Under the pieces are notes generated by a model. That model was not told the origin of the DNA and made no database searches. It saw nothing but the letters and a program-made list of their open reading frames with translations. Positions 10,513 to 20,311 of a DNA stretch of 64,000 bases are shown piece after piece. The DNA is from Rebecca billardiae RCC1528 (Eukaryota; Haptophyta). Where the stretch lies: the NCBI GenBank assembly GCA_965240325.2, contig OZ251232.1:1674001-1738000 (forward strand). The letters run 5' to 3'. The first letter of the stretch is position 1. Every line of letters starts with the position of its first letter. The translations under genes were made by a program, and so were the position numbers.

Positions 10513-11839
10513 CGTCGACGATAACTACTCGGACTTCAAATTAAATTTAAGGCGTAAATTCTGGCCGCCTCACGTCACTGCGGCACGGATGGCCGCCGAT
10601 ACGGAAATCTTACGGGCGTCGATCTCGCCCGCCTGAGCTGTGTGCGTCTCTTATTCTTATAGCGGTAAACTGTAAGCTTGAGCCGAGTATTAACGCGGAT
10701 GAAAATTGAATAATCGATTAACAATTATATATATAATTCGCCGAGTAGTTAATTACTGCTGATTCTGGCCACTTAATACTTATATTATTAATGCAGGCCG
10801 ACCAGACGTTAATCATCCGAAGGCGAAAGAGGCCCGCGCGAGTTTATAAGTGTACTCTGACTCTCTGTATACTACTCTCACTCCGCCGGGCCCGCGTCGC
10901 GGTCCGGCCGCCCCGAGTCAGAGTGGCAGCCGACAATCGTGGCACTCTCAGGTGAGAGTCGGGTGAGGCTGTCAGTCGTACTGATGCACTTGTAACTCAC
11001 ATGATGACTCGCGGCATCAGGATAATATAAGGATTAGTCATGTTGACTACGTACGGTCAGCGGAGAAAGCTAGTAGCCACCGCGTCACAGAAGTTCACAA
11101 TTCCCTGGGTGGCGTCGTCTGCGTGACCGCCGGTGCTGGCCGTGCCGCGGCGGAGCGGCGCGGGCTGCAGCGGCTCGGTGCGGCATTGAGCGTGGGGCGG
11201 CGTTGTCCGCAGCCTGGTCGGCGACACTTGGGCTAGTACATCCACATTACTGCGGCCGTGCCCTGTAGCATCGTCACCTCCTTCGCCATCGCCATCACCC
11301 GCGCGCGTGTCCGCGCTGTCATCTATCGCGTCACCTTGCTCCGGGCCACGAGGTTACGGCGGCACCCGCGCACGCCGGAGGTCTGGGGCTGGGTGGTTCT
11401 CAACGTCAGCATCGTCGTCGCCAGAGCCCAAACAGACGTCGTCGCCAGAGCCCAAACAGAGCAAGTCGTCACCACAGCTCCCACGAGCGACGCCGGCGTG
11501 TGCATACGCCGCCCACGTTCGCGATACGGAATCCGTGGTGTTGAGAGCATCTGGAATCGGGGAGGTTGCCCTGTTCCTCGTAGTGTGACAGAGGGCACCT
11601 CGAGATACTATCTGAACCTGACGTGATTAATATGATGTATGAATTGACTAATATATAATACACATTCATTAATGACTTTGACATCGTACGGATGACCAAT
11701 GACCGAACATGAAGAACGTTCATCGATTTTCGGGCTTCGTCGCCAAGTTTCATCGCACCGAAACACAGTACAGTAACACACGCACCCGGCCCTGAGCGGA
11801 GCCACGCGGACCCAGGAATCCACCACGTCAGCAAGCAAC
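10513..11839. other. intergenic region
   Basis: No convincing gene is seen. One copy of a dispersed motif sits at 10614-10674. AT-rich DNA follows (10680-10800), then GC-rich unique sequence (11060-11600). The latter contains a short direct duplication of GTCGTCGCCAGAGCCCAAAC at about 11408-11458. A few short open frames here have no family resemblance. Confidence 0.55.
10614..10674 (+). repeat. copy 1 of a dispersed ~60-bp motif
   Basis: The core reads GCCTGAGCTGTGTGCGTC followed by TCTTATTCTTATAG and GGTAAACTGTA. Further copies, all in the same orientation, lie at 33674-33727, 33731-33780 and 43568-43626. This one sits about 100 bp downstream of the amino-acid transporter stop. Confidence 0.85.
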
Positions 11840-13351
11840 ATGTCCACCCAGGGCGAGGGCCGCGACCTTGGCGCACTCTTTCGGAAGGCGTCGAAGACAG
11901 TGATCATTGCGAATCGCGTCGCCCAGCTCCACGTCGATTCAGTCACCGCGCACGCGACGTGGACGCAACCGGCCGAGGCGAAGCACCGCGACCAAGGCCC
12001 GCAGATCTTCGTACTTGAAGAGCTGTTTGCGCGCCTTGCAACGGCCGCGCCAGCGCTGCGCAAGCTCACACTCGTCAACGCGACGATGCCGCGCGCCGCG
12101 CTGTGGGCAAGCCGATGGCGCGCCACCGCGCTCGTCGACGCGCTCCTGCGCGGCGCTTCGCAGGTCATGTTCGCGAGCAACCCGGTCACGGGCGTGATCC
12201 TCATCGCTGCGATGATCGCCGTCGACGCTCAGCTGGCGCTCCACGGCTTGCTCGGCCTGCTTGGCGCGACGCTCACGGCTATGGCGCTCGCGATGGACGC
12301 TAACCAGATCGAGACGGGTCTCTTCGGCTACAACGGCCTCCTCCTCGGCCTCGGCGTCGGTGTGTACCTCGCGCCGGCCGCTTCGAGCGCGACCGTCGTC
12401 AGCTCTGGCAGCATCGACGTCGCGCTGCTCCTCTCGGCGCTGTGGCTCGGTGGGCTGACCTCCTTCGTGCAGCTCGCCCTCGGCAACATGCTTGTCACCA
12501 CCTTCCGTGCCGTGCCTCTCTCTCTCCCCTTCGACGTGTGCACCATCATGATGATGCTCGTCACGCCAAGCTTCGACGCGCTCGCACGCGCGTCGTTCCT
12601 CACGCCCGCGCTCCCGCACGAAGAGGAGGGCGCGGGCGCGGGCGCCGCTGCGGTGGCGTTCGAGGGCGCAGCTGGAGGCGCCGCACTTGCGTGGGTATGC
12701 CGCGCCGCGCTCACCTCGATCGCGCAGATCTTCTTCATGGAGTCGGCGGTGCTCGGCGGGGTCATCATCTTGGCAGTCGGCATCTCGTCGCGAATTGCGG
12801 CAATCACGTGCGCGTATGGCGCTGTTGTGGGCGTGCTGCTCGCGACCTGGATGGGCGCGCCCGCCGCGGACATTGCCGCCGGGCTGTGGTGCTACAACTC
12901 CGCACTGGTGGCGGTGCTCACGATCACCTTCAACTACCCGACGCTGGCGACGGGCACGGTCGGCGTGACGCTCATGGTGATGTTCACACTGCTCATCGAC
13001 GCAGCGATGCGCGCGGCGATGGCGCCGATCGGCGTGCCGCCGGGCACGATCCCGTTTTGCACGGCGGGGATCGTGCAGTTTCTCACGCAAGGCAAGACCA
13101 ACCTGTTCGAGCCCATCCCGATCGAGAGCATCGCCACGCCGGAGGACCACATGTATTCGATGGACGCCGCCAAACGCACAGACGACGACAAGGTCAAGGC
13201 TGGGAGTGCCGTGCGGGGCCGCCTCGTTCTCACCAACCGCCTCGGCACTCAAACCACGCTCATTAGCAACAGAGTTGCTGCGACGCAGTCGACGGCGCCG
13301 GCGGAAGACGAGTGCTCCTTCGGCGCAGCAGCAGTGGAAGAGTCACTCTAG
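11840..13351 (+). CDS. urea transporter (UT/SLC14 family)
   Basis: The 503-aa intronless protein has the two-fold pseudo-repeat of UT channels. The first half carries RGASQVMFASNPVTGVI (about residues 112-128) and the signature GLFGYNGLLLGL. The second half carries SIAQIFFMESAVLGGVI (about 295-311) and GLWCYNSALVAV. About ten membrane helices are evident. UT proteins let urea move down its gradient, and in algae this fits use of urea as a nitrogen source. Oddly, the NP pair that faces the pore in the first half is ES at the matching place in the second half. N- and C-terminal tails of about 90 and 80 residues are probably cytosolic. Confidence 0.9.
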   Translation: MSTQGEGRDLGALFRKASKTVIIANRVAQLHVDSVTAHATWTQPAEAKHRDQGPQIFVLEELFARLATAAPALRKLTLVNATMPRAALWASRWRATALVDALLRGASQVMFASNPVTGVILIAAMIAVDAQLALHGLLGLLGATLTAMALAMDANQIETGLFGYNGLLLGLGVGVYLAPAASSATVVSSGSIDVALLLSALWLGGLTSFVQLALGNMLVTTFRAVPLSLPFDVCTIMMMLVTPSFDALARASFLTPALPHEEEGAGAGAAAVAFEGAAGGAALAWVCRAALTSIAQIFFMESAVLGGVIILAVGISSRIAAITCAYGAVVGVLLATWMGAPAADIAAGLWCYNSALVAVLTITFNYPTLATGTVGVTLMVMFTLLIDAAMRAAMAPIGVPPGTIPFCTAGIVQFLTQGKTNLFEPIPIESIATPEDHMYSMDAAKRTDDDKVKAGSAVRGRLVLTNRLGTQTTLISNRVAATQSTAPAEDECSFGAAAVEESL

Positions 13352-15055
13352 TTGACAGGCAATACCGAATACGGGCAGCGCAGCGGTTCACGGCTCACGC
13401 CCTCGGATCTGATCAGCAGAGACTCGACGGTGACTACGATATTCACTAGCAGCTTATTATCGTAACATGGTGATGACCACTTAAATACCGCGCCGCCATA
13501 TCGATCGACTTATTGGCGTCACTTCAGCCGACTGGCCGCCGGCGCGCGGGCTGGGGCAGCCACGCCGCGTCGGTGCCGGATGGCCGGGGCCGTGCGGGGC
13601 CCACTCCGATCAGTCTGACTAAATACTCATGACGAGTCGTCATCGTCGTCAGCATGATCATGCCATCAATGCTGGGCTCGTTATCAGCACTACGGACGAA
13701 TAAGGCATCACGGCCAATAATGTCATATCAATCACGCCGCGCGGCCGCTCAAATTCATAAGTCCGCTGGCGCCTATGCCGCCTACTAATAAGTATCTATA
13801 AGTTTCCTAATTTCAGGCTAATCGGCTCCGGGAACGAAAGTCCGGCGTGTGCTGCTGGGCGCCGTGCCTGGCCCGGGGACGGCATGGCAGGCGGCATGCC
13901 GAGTTACGTCGCGGACTACTACGAATAATAAGCCAAATAGTCCCGGAGACTCGCGATATCACTATAGCCACTCAGTGACGGTACACTGCTGAGACGGGTG
14001 CAGCCAGTCCGACCCTAAATCCTAATCCCTACACTAGCATACTTGAGCTATGTGCAGGCACACGCGCGGAACTTGATGAAGATCCGCGCAGTTACTCTCC
14101 TGGCTGAAGCGTTGCTACTTGCTGCCACCTAGCTCCCCCCCAGGGTAGCCTTCCGCTTAGTTAGTAACGGCGCGCCGCCCACGAAGCCGACCCGGCATGA
14201 TGTGCTGGACTCGGACTGCCCGCTCTAAGTTCGGCTGGCAGCGCGCCTCAGTCCGAGTCCGTCCGCCAATACCCTCACTGACACGCCCGCGGAGCACGTG
14301 CGGCCTATCTAGTCACACTGGCACTCCCTGATTGGGCCACTGGCCACTCTCCAGCCGGCGTCATGCCAGCACTGAGCACTGAGCCGTGAGCGGGCAAACT
14401 GCCAATAAACATGCAGCTTTCGCTCTAGATATAAGATATAGATAGATAGAGTAATATGTGTGTATGTGTGTGTGCGTGTGTGTATAACGGTACGGTACGA
14501 GTACAGTTTATTGTACTACTGACTACTGTAAGTCGTCTGCTCACCGGTGCCGTGGCACCCATAGGCATAGGGGCATCAGTCTGGCCGGCGCGCGGCTGGA
14601 TCGGACACGGCGATGAGTCGCGACCCATGGCGGGCCATCACAACGACAGCTCGGGCATCATGACTGTGGGCCAGTACCTCGACGCCCCACCGGCTGCCAG
14701 CCGGCCATCTGCCCCGCATAGCTTGCTGCAGCCCTGTGAAGCGGTGCCTGAAAACTCATGCACGCAGCTGCAGGTCGTTCGGGCTGGGCACTCCGCCCTG
14801 CATGCGGGTGGCTCGTGTGGCCTGTGCCGCACGACTAGTATAGCTGTCAGACATGCTGATGGCCTCCTGCCAATGTGCATCCAATAGCCCCAGTTGGCAG
14901 TTGGAGTCGGTGCGTCTGTAAGAGACGTGCAGTGCCGAGCACCCAGTCCACCGCAGCTACCCTGAGACGTGAGGAAAGCGGACTGTCTGGTAGCAGCCAC
15001 AGGTCTGTAGGCTGCTGTGCGGAGCGTTGCGCCAGCTGGACAAACGCGAAGGACC

Positions 15056-15079
15056 CAGCATCCAGGATCCTGGATGCTG
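15056..15079. repeat. perfect 24-bp palindrome
   Basis: Two arms CAGCATCCAGGA and TCCTGGATGCTG meet at GGATCC. The flanks GGACCC and AGGGTCC extend the symmetry imperfectly. Function unknown. Confidence 0.85.
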
Positions 15080-15383
15080 GAGGGTCCCCAACGAGACCCA
15101 CCTGCGGATCGAGGCCCTCTCCCGCTGTGCCGCTTTCGGCGCACGCTCTGCCGGTGCGGCGGGCGACGTGTGCGCACGCCGTGCAGCTCGCGGCGCGTGC
15201 GCGTTGGCTAGCTGGCGCACGTCTCATGACGCACAAGTCGAATGACTGCAGCTGGGATGCCCTTTCTCGCCTCAAGGACGCGTGCGACGCCAGTCGTCGC
15301 GGCCGAGCGGCCGGGCCGTGCCGCCTGCACGCTGGGCGCCCGTGGGCGTGGCTTCGCCGCGCGCGCTGAGGCAGGCAAGCGTC

Positions 15384-15528
15384 GCGACCGACTTCCACGA
15401 CGCGCGCGACGCGCCATAACCTTCTCGGAGGCAAGGAAGCGGGCATATGGCGCGTCGCGCGCGTCAAGTCTTCTCGGAGGCAAGGAAGCGGGCATATGGC
15501 GCGTCGCGCGCGTCGTGGAAGTCGACCG
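15384..15528. repeat. 45-bp tandem duplication inside a 35-bp inverted repeat
   Basis: The stretch 15421-15465 is repeated exactly at 15470-15514. The 35 bp before it (15384-15418) are nearly the reverse complement of 15494-15528. The result is a compact unit able to fold in more than one way. Confidence 0.85.
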
Positions 15529-15675
15529 CCCGCAAGGATGCGGCTTGTAAGTAATAGGGCAAAGGGGGACCGGATTGGGAGTCGACCGGCCGCCATCGTG
15601 CGGCCGTAAACTTTCATCGTCGAGAGTTCGATCAGGGCGTTTCAAGACCTGTGAAGCACACGCCCACCGGCGGCC

Positions 15676-17651
15676 ATGAGCCTCGCCGCTCTCCGCAAGG
15701 AGCTGCAGGATCTCATCAGGGCGTCGGACACGGCCGGGGAGCGGTTCGCTGACCTCGACTCACGTGCTCGCCCATACACGCTCAACCCGGGTGGATCGGT
15801 CCGCGCACACCCCGCCGTGAGCGCTTGCGTCGCAAGCTCGCGAGGCTGGCCCCGGCTCACCCACTCGCGCCGCCTCCCGCTCGCAACGCTGGCGCGGCAG
15901 GTGTCATGGGGACCACGCTCGCGGGGCACGACATTGGATGTGAGGCGCTGCACCCGCGCCGTCCGCGCACCTCTCTGCCCGCCTGCGCGGGCTCCCTCGT
16001 CGCGCGTGCGGTGAATGCGCGGCTGAGGCGTTGTGCTCGCTCGTCCGGCCCGCGCGCGCGCGCGCAGATCTCGTGCGTGAACGACCGTCCCGGGCACGGC
16101 GTGTTGCCCGCGCAGCACAGGCGAGTCGCAGGGCCGTCGGGCGTCGGCGCGCGCACCGCCGGCAGCGTCCGACCGAACCTGCCGTCGCTGCCGACAGCCG
16201 TGGGTGGGCGCGCATCGGCCATCGTGGCGTCCGCGCCTCCGGCGGCGCGTGGCGAGCTGAGCGGCGCGGAGGAGATGCCTGGGATCCCCGCGGGGTACGC
16301 GCCGTCGAACCGCTCGGAGGCGGTGCAGCTTGCCAAGGCCCTGGACGAGCGCCTCCGCGAGCCCAGCGCCTCCTCGTACGAGGGCAAGCTCGAAGTGTAC
16401 GACGCGGCTCTTGACGAGCTGGTGCGTCAGGTGTCCGTGCACTGCGTCGAGCGCGGCGAGGTGCTGGCGAGGCTGCGCTCGTTCTACTCGACGCACGCGG
16501 CGGCGTTCGGCTCGGTCACGCGCAAGCGGCAGGAGGACGCCGGCCTCTCCGACCTCGACGTGCGGCTCGACAGCCAGGCGGCCGTGCACAAGAAGCTGCT
16601 CGGCCGCGTGGCCAAGCTCGAGGCGAAGATGCGCCGCATCGAGATCCTGCTCAAGGATGGGGACGTGGGCGCGGCGAAGGCGCTGATCCTCGCGACGGAG
16701 GGCGACCAGGGCGCCGTGGTCGACGGCAACCGCGCGATCAACGCCGTCTCCGAGCGCCTGCTCGCCAACCCGGTCGGGCTGCGCGTCGAGATCCTGTCGT
16801 CCATGCTGAAGCCGTTCACGCCAAAGGAGCGCGCGGAGACGGTCGGCCACCTGCTCGCGGCGCTGCCGGGCGAGGAGCACGTGAACGGGCTGCACGAGGC
16901 GGTGCTGCAGCTGTACCCGCTCTCGCGCCAGCGAGCCGTCCTCGCGCTGGCCCAGCCGATGGCGCCGTCCGAGCTGCTTGAGCTCGTGTACTCGCTCTCG
17001 ACCAACTTCCAGACGCCCGAGCTGGTCGAGTTGTTGCAGCTGCCGCTGCGCGCGCTGCCCAAGGAGCGCACGCTCGACGTGATGGAGATGATGCTGCAGC
17101 TCTCGCCCGCCGTGGCCCACTCGGTGGTGCGGATCTACGGCCGGATGGCCGAGACGCAGCGGCTGCAGGCCGTCCGGCAGATGGCCACCAACTTCTCCGC
17201 GGGCGAGGTGTGGCAGCTGAAGTCGGTGCTCCACCTCGAGCCGGCGACGACGGTGCAGAAGCTCGAGGCCGAGCTCAAGAAGGAGCAGCACAAGGCGGCG
17301 GAGCTGGCGCAGGAGGTGTTCGAGCTGCGGCGGAAGCTCGATCGCGGCGCTGGCAAGACGACGTCGGCGCGCATGTCCGGCGCCAAAGCGGCGCTCGCAG
17401 TCGGGGCGATATCCAACCACTCGAGTGCGCGGCGCTCGCTGCGCGCGTCGGTGTCGGGGTCAGCGCACCAGCTGCCCGGAAGCCCGGGCAGCTCGGCGAG
17501 ACACGCCGAGGGCGCCGGCAGCGCGAGCGGGGGTGACAGCCCACCCGCAGCCGCTCTCGTCGACGTGGACAGAGGCCCTGGCGGCGGCGCCCCGGGCGGG
17601 CGGAGCAGCACCAGGCTGTCCACTGTGCTGGGCGGTATGGCAGCGACGTAG
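15676..17651 (+). CDS. axonemal dynein light chain (p28)-domain protein
   Basis: Strong coding runs from about 16116 to the stop at 17651. The block LDELVRQVSVHCVERGEVLARLR (about 16408-16477) matches the core of the p28/DNALI1 light-chain domain, where animal and algal proteins read DELIRQVTINCAERGLLLLRVR. A coiled coil follows, then a helical region of about 180 residues that I do not recognise (about 16725-17240), another short coiled coil (17250-17345), and a Ser/Ala/Gly-rich tail. The probable start is the ATG at 15676, which begins 30 helical residues. It needs at least one intron between about 15760 and 16116, whose ends I could not fix (acceptors at 16067 and 16115 are both in phase). 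The role in flagellar inner-arm dynein or a related axonemal complex is an inference from the domain. Confidence 0.75.
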
Positions 17652-17690
17652 CCGTAGTTACGTACGTTCGAGATCACTACTTATATTAAT

Positions 17691-17970
17691 GGCCCGCGGT
17701 GCAGGGCGGAGCGCGCAGCGTGGAGCCCGCTCCGTGGGCCCTAACCACGTTATTTCAAAAAAATCTTTGATCAAAGAAAAAAGGGATGGGCCATGGGGGA
17801 CGATTTTCAGGGCTGGAGGAGACCGAGTTTCGAATTTTGAGACCGCAAGAGACATCCATTGCAGCGAGAAATGGACGCGTCCGCTCTTTTGATAGTCAGA
17901 GGAATCAACGAAACCCACGTCCAAGTGTGCGAGGGTGGGTAATTGTGGGTAGACTGTGACCATAGTAAAT
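17691..17970 (+). repeat. dispersed repeat A, forward copy
   Basis: This ~280-bp element begins GGCCCGCGGTGCAGGGCGGA and contains the internal palindrome CTTTGATCAAAG. It ends near TGACCATAGTAAA. A second copy, inverted and clearly similar with several indels, lies at 25633-25924. No coding capacity is conserved between the copies. Confidence 0.9.
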
Positions 17971-18238
17971 AAGCACATGACCATAGTGCGCGCGCCAGAC
18001 ACGGAGCGCGCGCACCAGTTGCGTCGCGCTGCGCACGGAGCATGCGCGACGAGATCGCGGCGGGGGCGGCGAGATCGCGGCGGGGGCGACGGGCAACAGC
18101 CTGCCCGCGGGCGCGTTCGTCACTCGAGGAGCAGCGCGCAAGGGCGAGCCGAGTCCGGAGCACGAGTGCCGATGGGCGGCGGCGTTACCCGCGGCGTATC
18201 AGCAGGCTGACGTGCACGAGCACGTGACACGCGGAGGC

Positions 18239-18780
18239 GCTAGGCGCCAAGCTGGCGAAGTGCGGCGCCGAGCTCGACGAGCTGAGCGACGCGGCAACGG
18301 ACGCGCTGGGCGCCCGCGCTGCCATCGTCGCGGCGCCCTCCAGCAGCTCGAGCAGCTGTGGATAGATGGCTGTCGAGGCGACCGCGGGTGTGACTCACAG
18401 TGTGAGTGAGTCGCGCGCGGCTCAGCCTGCCGCTGGCAGCCGCCGTCTTCGAGGCCGACGCGGCGGAGGAGGCGGCGGGCGAGCACGGCGGCGCGGTGGA
18501 GCAGGCGCGCACGCGCGGCGGCAGGCGCGACGCGCCGCTCGCCTCGTTCCACCGCCCCGAGCTCCGCTCGGTCGGTCTCGGTGCGAGGCTGCGCAGCCGG
18601 CAGGCCGGGGCCAGCAGTGGCGCGCGCTCTCGCTCTGCCGGCACGAGCGACCAGCGGCCCGTCGTCGAGCGCATGGCGCAGGGCGAGTACCTCAAGCAGG
18701 TGCGCCCGCTCGCGCGCACGCGCCGGCTCGCGCCGCGCCAGCGCCTCTCGCCCTGCCTGCGCGCGCGCGCCGGCCGCTAG
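18239..18780 (+). pseudogene. possible coding remnant, unknown
   Basis: A frame at 18239-18366 reads as a helical, codon-biased segment (AKLAKCGAELDELSDAA...) that ends in a stop. A second frame at 18406-18780 reads 124 Ala/Arg-rich residues. The two could be exons or fragments of one decayed gene. No start, family match or clean splice sites are evident, so this is a weak call. Confidence 0.25.
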
Positions 18781-18903
18781 TCCCCGCGGCGGCCCGCGGC
18801 GACAGTCCTCGGCCCGCCGGCCCGGTGGGCGGCAGTGACTGATGAGTTGGCGGTGGCAGCTCAGGCGAACTGTTACACATGTCAGACTGAGACAGCAGCC
18901 GAC

Positions 18904-18968
18904 GGAGGGTGCACCGCGGGCCCCGAACTACGTTCGTTCTACGGAAAAAGACCGCGGAACGCGGTCAT
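18904..18968 (+). repeat. dispersed repeat B, forward copy
   Basis: This 65-bp sequence contains the perfect hairpin GACCGCG-GAA-CGCGGTC and the stretch GAACTACGTTCGTTCTACGG. An inverted copy at 24349-24420 differs by two substitutions and a 6-7-bp insertion. Confidence 0.9.
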
Positions 18969-20311
18969 AACTGTCTACTCGAGTGTCGATCGCCGTCATC
19001 ACTAGTACTCAATCGACAGTATTTCAGTATAGCAGGCACCGCGACTACAGCATCAGTCACCTGAGAGTGAGTCACTGAGAGTTATACTGACGCGGAGTAT
19101 TCGGGCTACCGCTACGGCCGCTATTACGCCGCATTACTGAACCGACTACCAGAGTAGCCCGTAATCCGTATTAAAGGCGCCGCGCGCGCAGGCTCCGACT
19201 CCGATCCGAGTCAGTGCTGCATCCCGGCGCCGATCATCGCGGATGCCTGCCGAGGGATCGGCCTGCACCTGTTTCACTAGTGAGTGAGTTTATTGAATAT
19301 TGTTCAGCCCGGTATTTGCAGTACTATGCGCTGCGTAACTCCAGCCCGTTCAGGCACCGCCCGGCCAGTCTGCCAGTCGCCGGTGAGGCCCGCGGAGGCC
19401 GGACTGTGACTGTGTCTGTCAGCACAGAGTCAGCACGACTCAGCGGGCAGCACAGTCACGAACGATGCCAGCAGGCGAAAGTACCGTATCATAATCATAA
19501 TGCTGGTCGCGCAGGCAGTTTGCCTCAACGGGCGCACGCCATGTGATATGTCTAATGATGGCCCCGCGACGTCCGCGATCTGTGATGACTACAAAAGAGC
19601 ACGAGAACGGATCCGCGCAGCTGCTGACGAGCGAGTGCTGATCACTTGTCGTGCCAAGCCTGGTTGAGACCTGAGCTTGAAGAAGAACGGAAGATGACGA
19701 TGATGATTTTAAGAGGACTCCAGTCGCGAGGCGGAATTGCATCGCAATTCGCACTTCTAGTGCTACAGGACAGTGCGGTGATGAATGCTATGCACGCATA
19801 GCCATCGCGCCCGTCTGACACGATTCTGTGTCTCTATGATCGTCCCAACAAGGCGGTCCGACCGTCAGCGAGGCCGTGCGCACCATTTGTGACAAGTCAA
19901 AGTGGCATGCAAACGGGCCGACGATACGCTCGTCAAGGAATCGCGAGACGACATGGCGTGCGCCTATGACGTCGGCTCGTCGCCATCTCGCCCGGCAGCA
20001 GCGCCCGTTCCTGCTGACCACGCCGCGCACGGCGCGCGCGTGGTCGGCTGCGACGCCGGGCGAGCGTATCGCGCGGCAAGATGAATATTACGTTTTCATA
20101 TTAATCGAAGCGTAACCCCCATACATACTTTAGTATCAAACTGGAAACGGCATACCCCATGTATGAATACTGACGTTTTTCGAGATTGTGGGAGGATATG
20201 GCCGAGATTGTCGGAAGTGGCCGAGATTTTTATGCGCCCCTGACAGTTGGCTTGCAGTTGGCGAGATCATAGGAGCCGGTGAATCTCCCGAGGTTTGCTT
20301 GCTTCGACGTG

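Larger units (their letters stand above)
13352..15675. other. long intergenic region with small palindromes and repeats
   Basis: No gene is supported over 2.3 kb. The left part (13.35-14.45 kb) is unique non-coding DNA. A GT/GATA-rich tract lies at 14427-14485. A perfect 24-bp palindrome (15056-15079) and a duplicated inverted-repeat cluster (15384-15528) lie in the right part. Open frames between 14.6 and 15.6 kb overlap one another on both strands and have no consistent coding signal. Confidence 0.55.
17652..20311. other. repeat-bearing intergenic region with a possible coding remnant
   Basis: The 2.7 kb between genes hold dispersed repeat A (17691-17970), a GC-rich possible coding remnant (18239-18780), dispersed repeat B (18904-18968), and about 1.3 kb of lower-GC sequence without recognisable features. 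G+C rises again from about 20350 at the next gene. Confidence 0.55.

Noticed and set aside
11939-13252. 437-residue minus-strand frame across the urea transporter
   Set aside because: Arg/His/Glu-rich antisense shadow of a gene with clear family features on the plus strand.
15642-17420. 592-residue open frame on the minus strand
   Set aside because: It overlaps the plus-strand axonemal protein in a frame kept open by GC-rich third positions. Composition is His/Arg/Leu-rich and matches no family.
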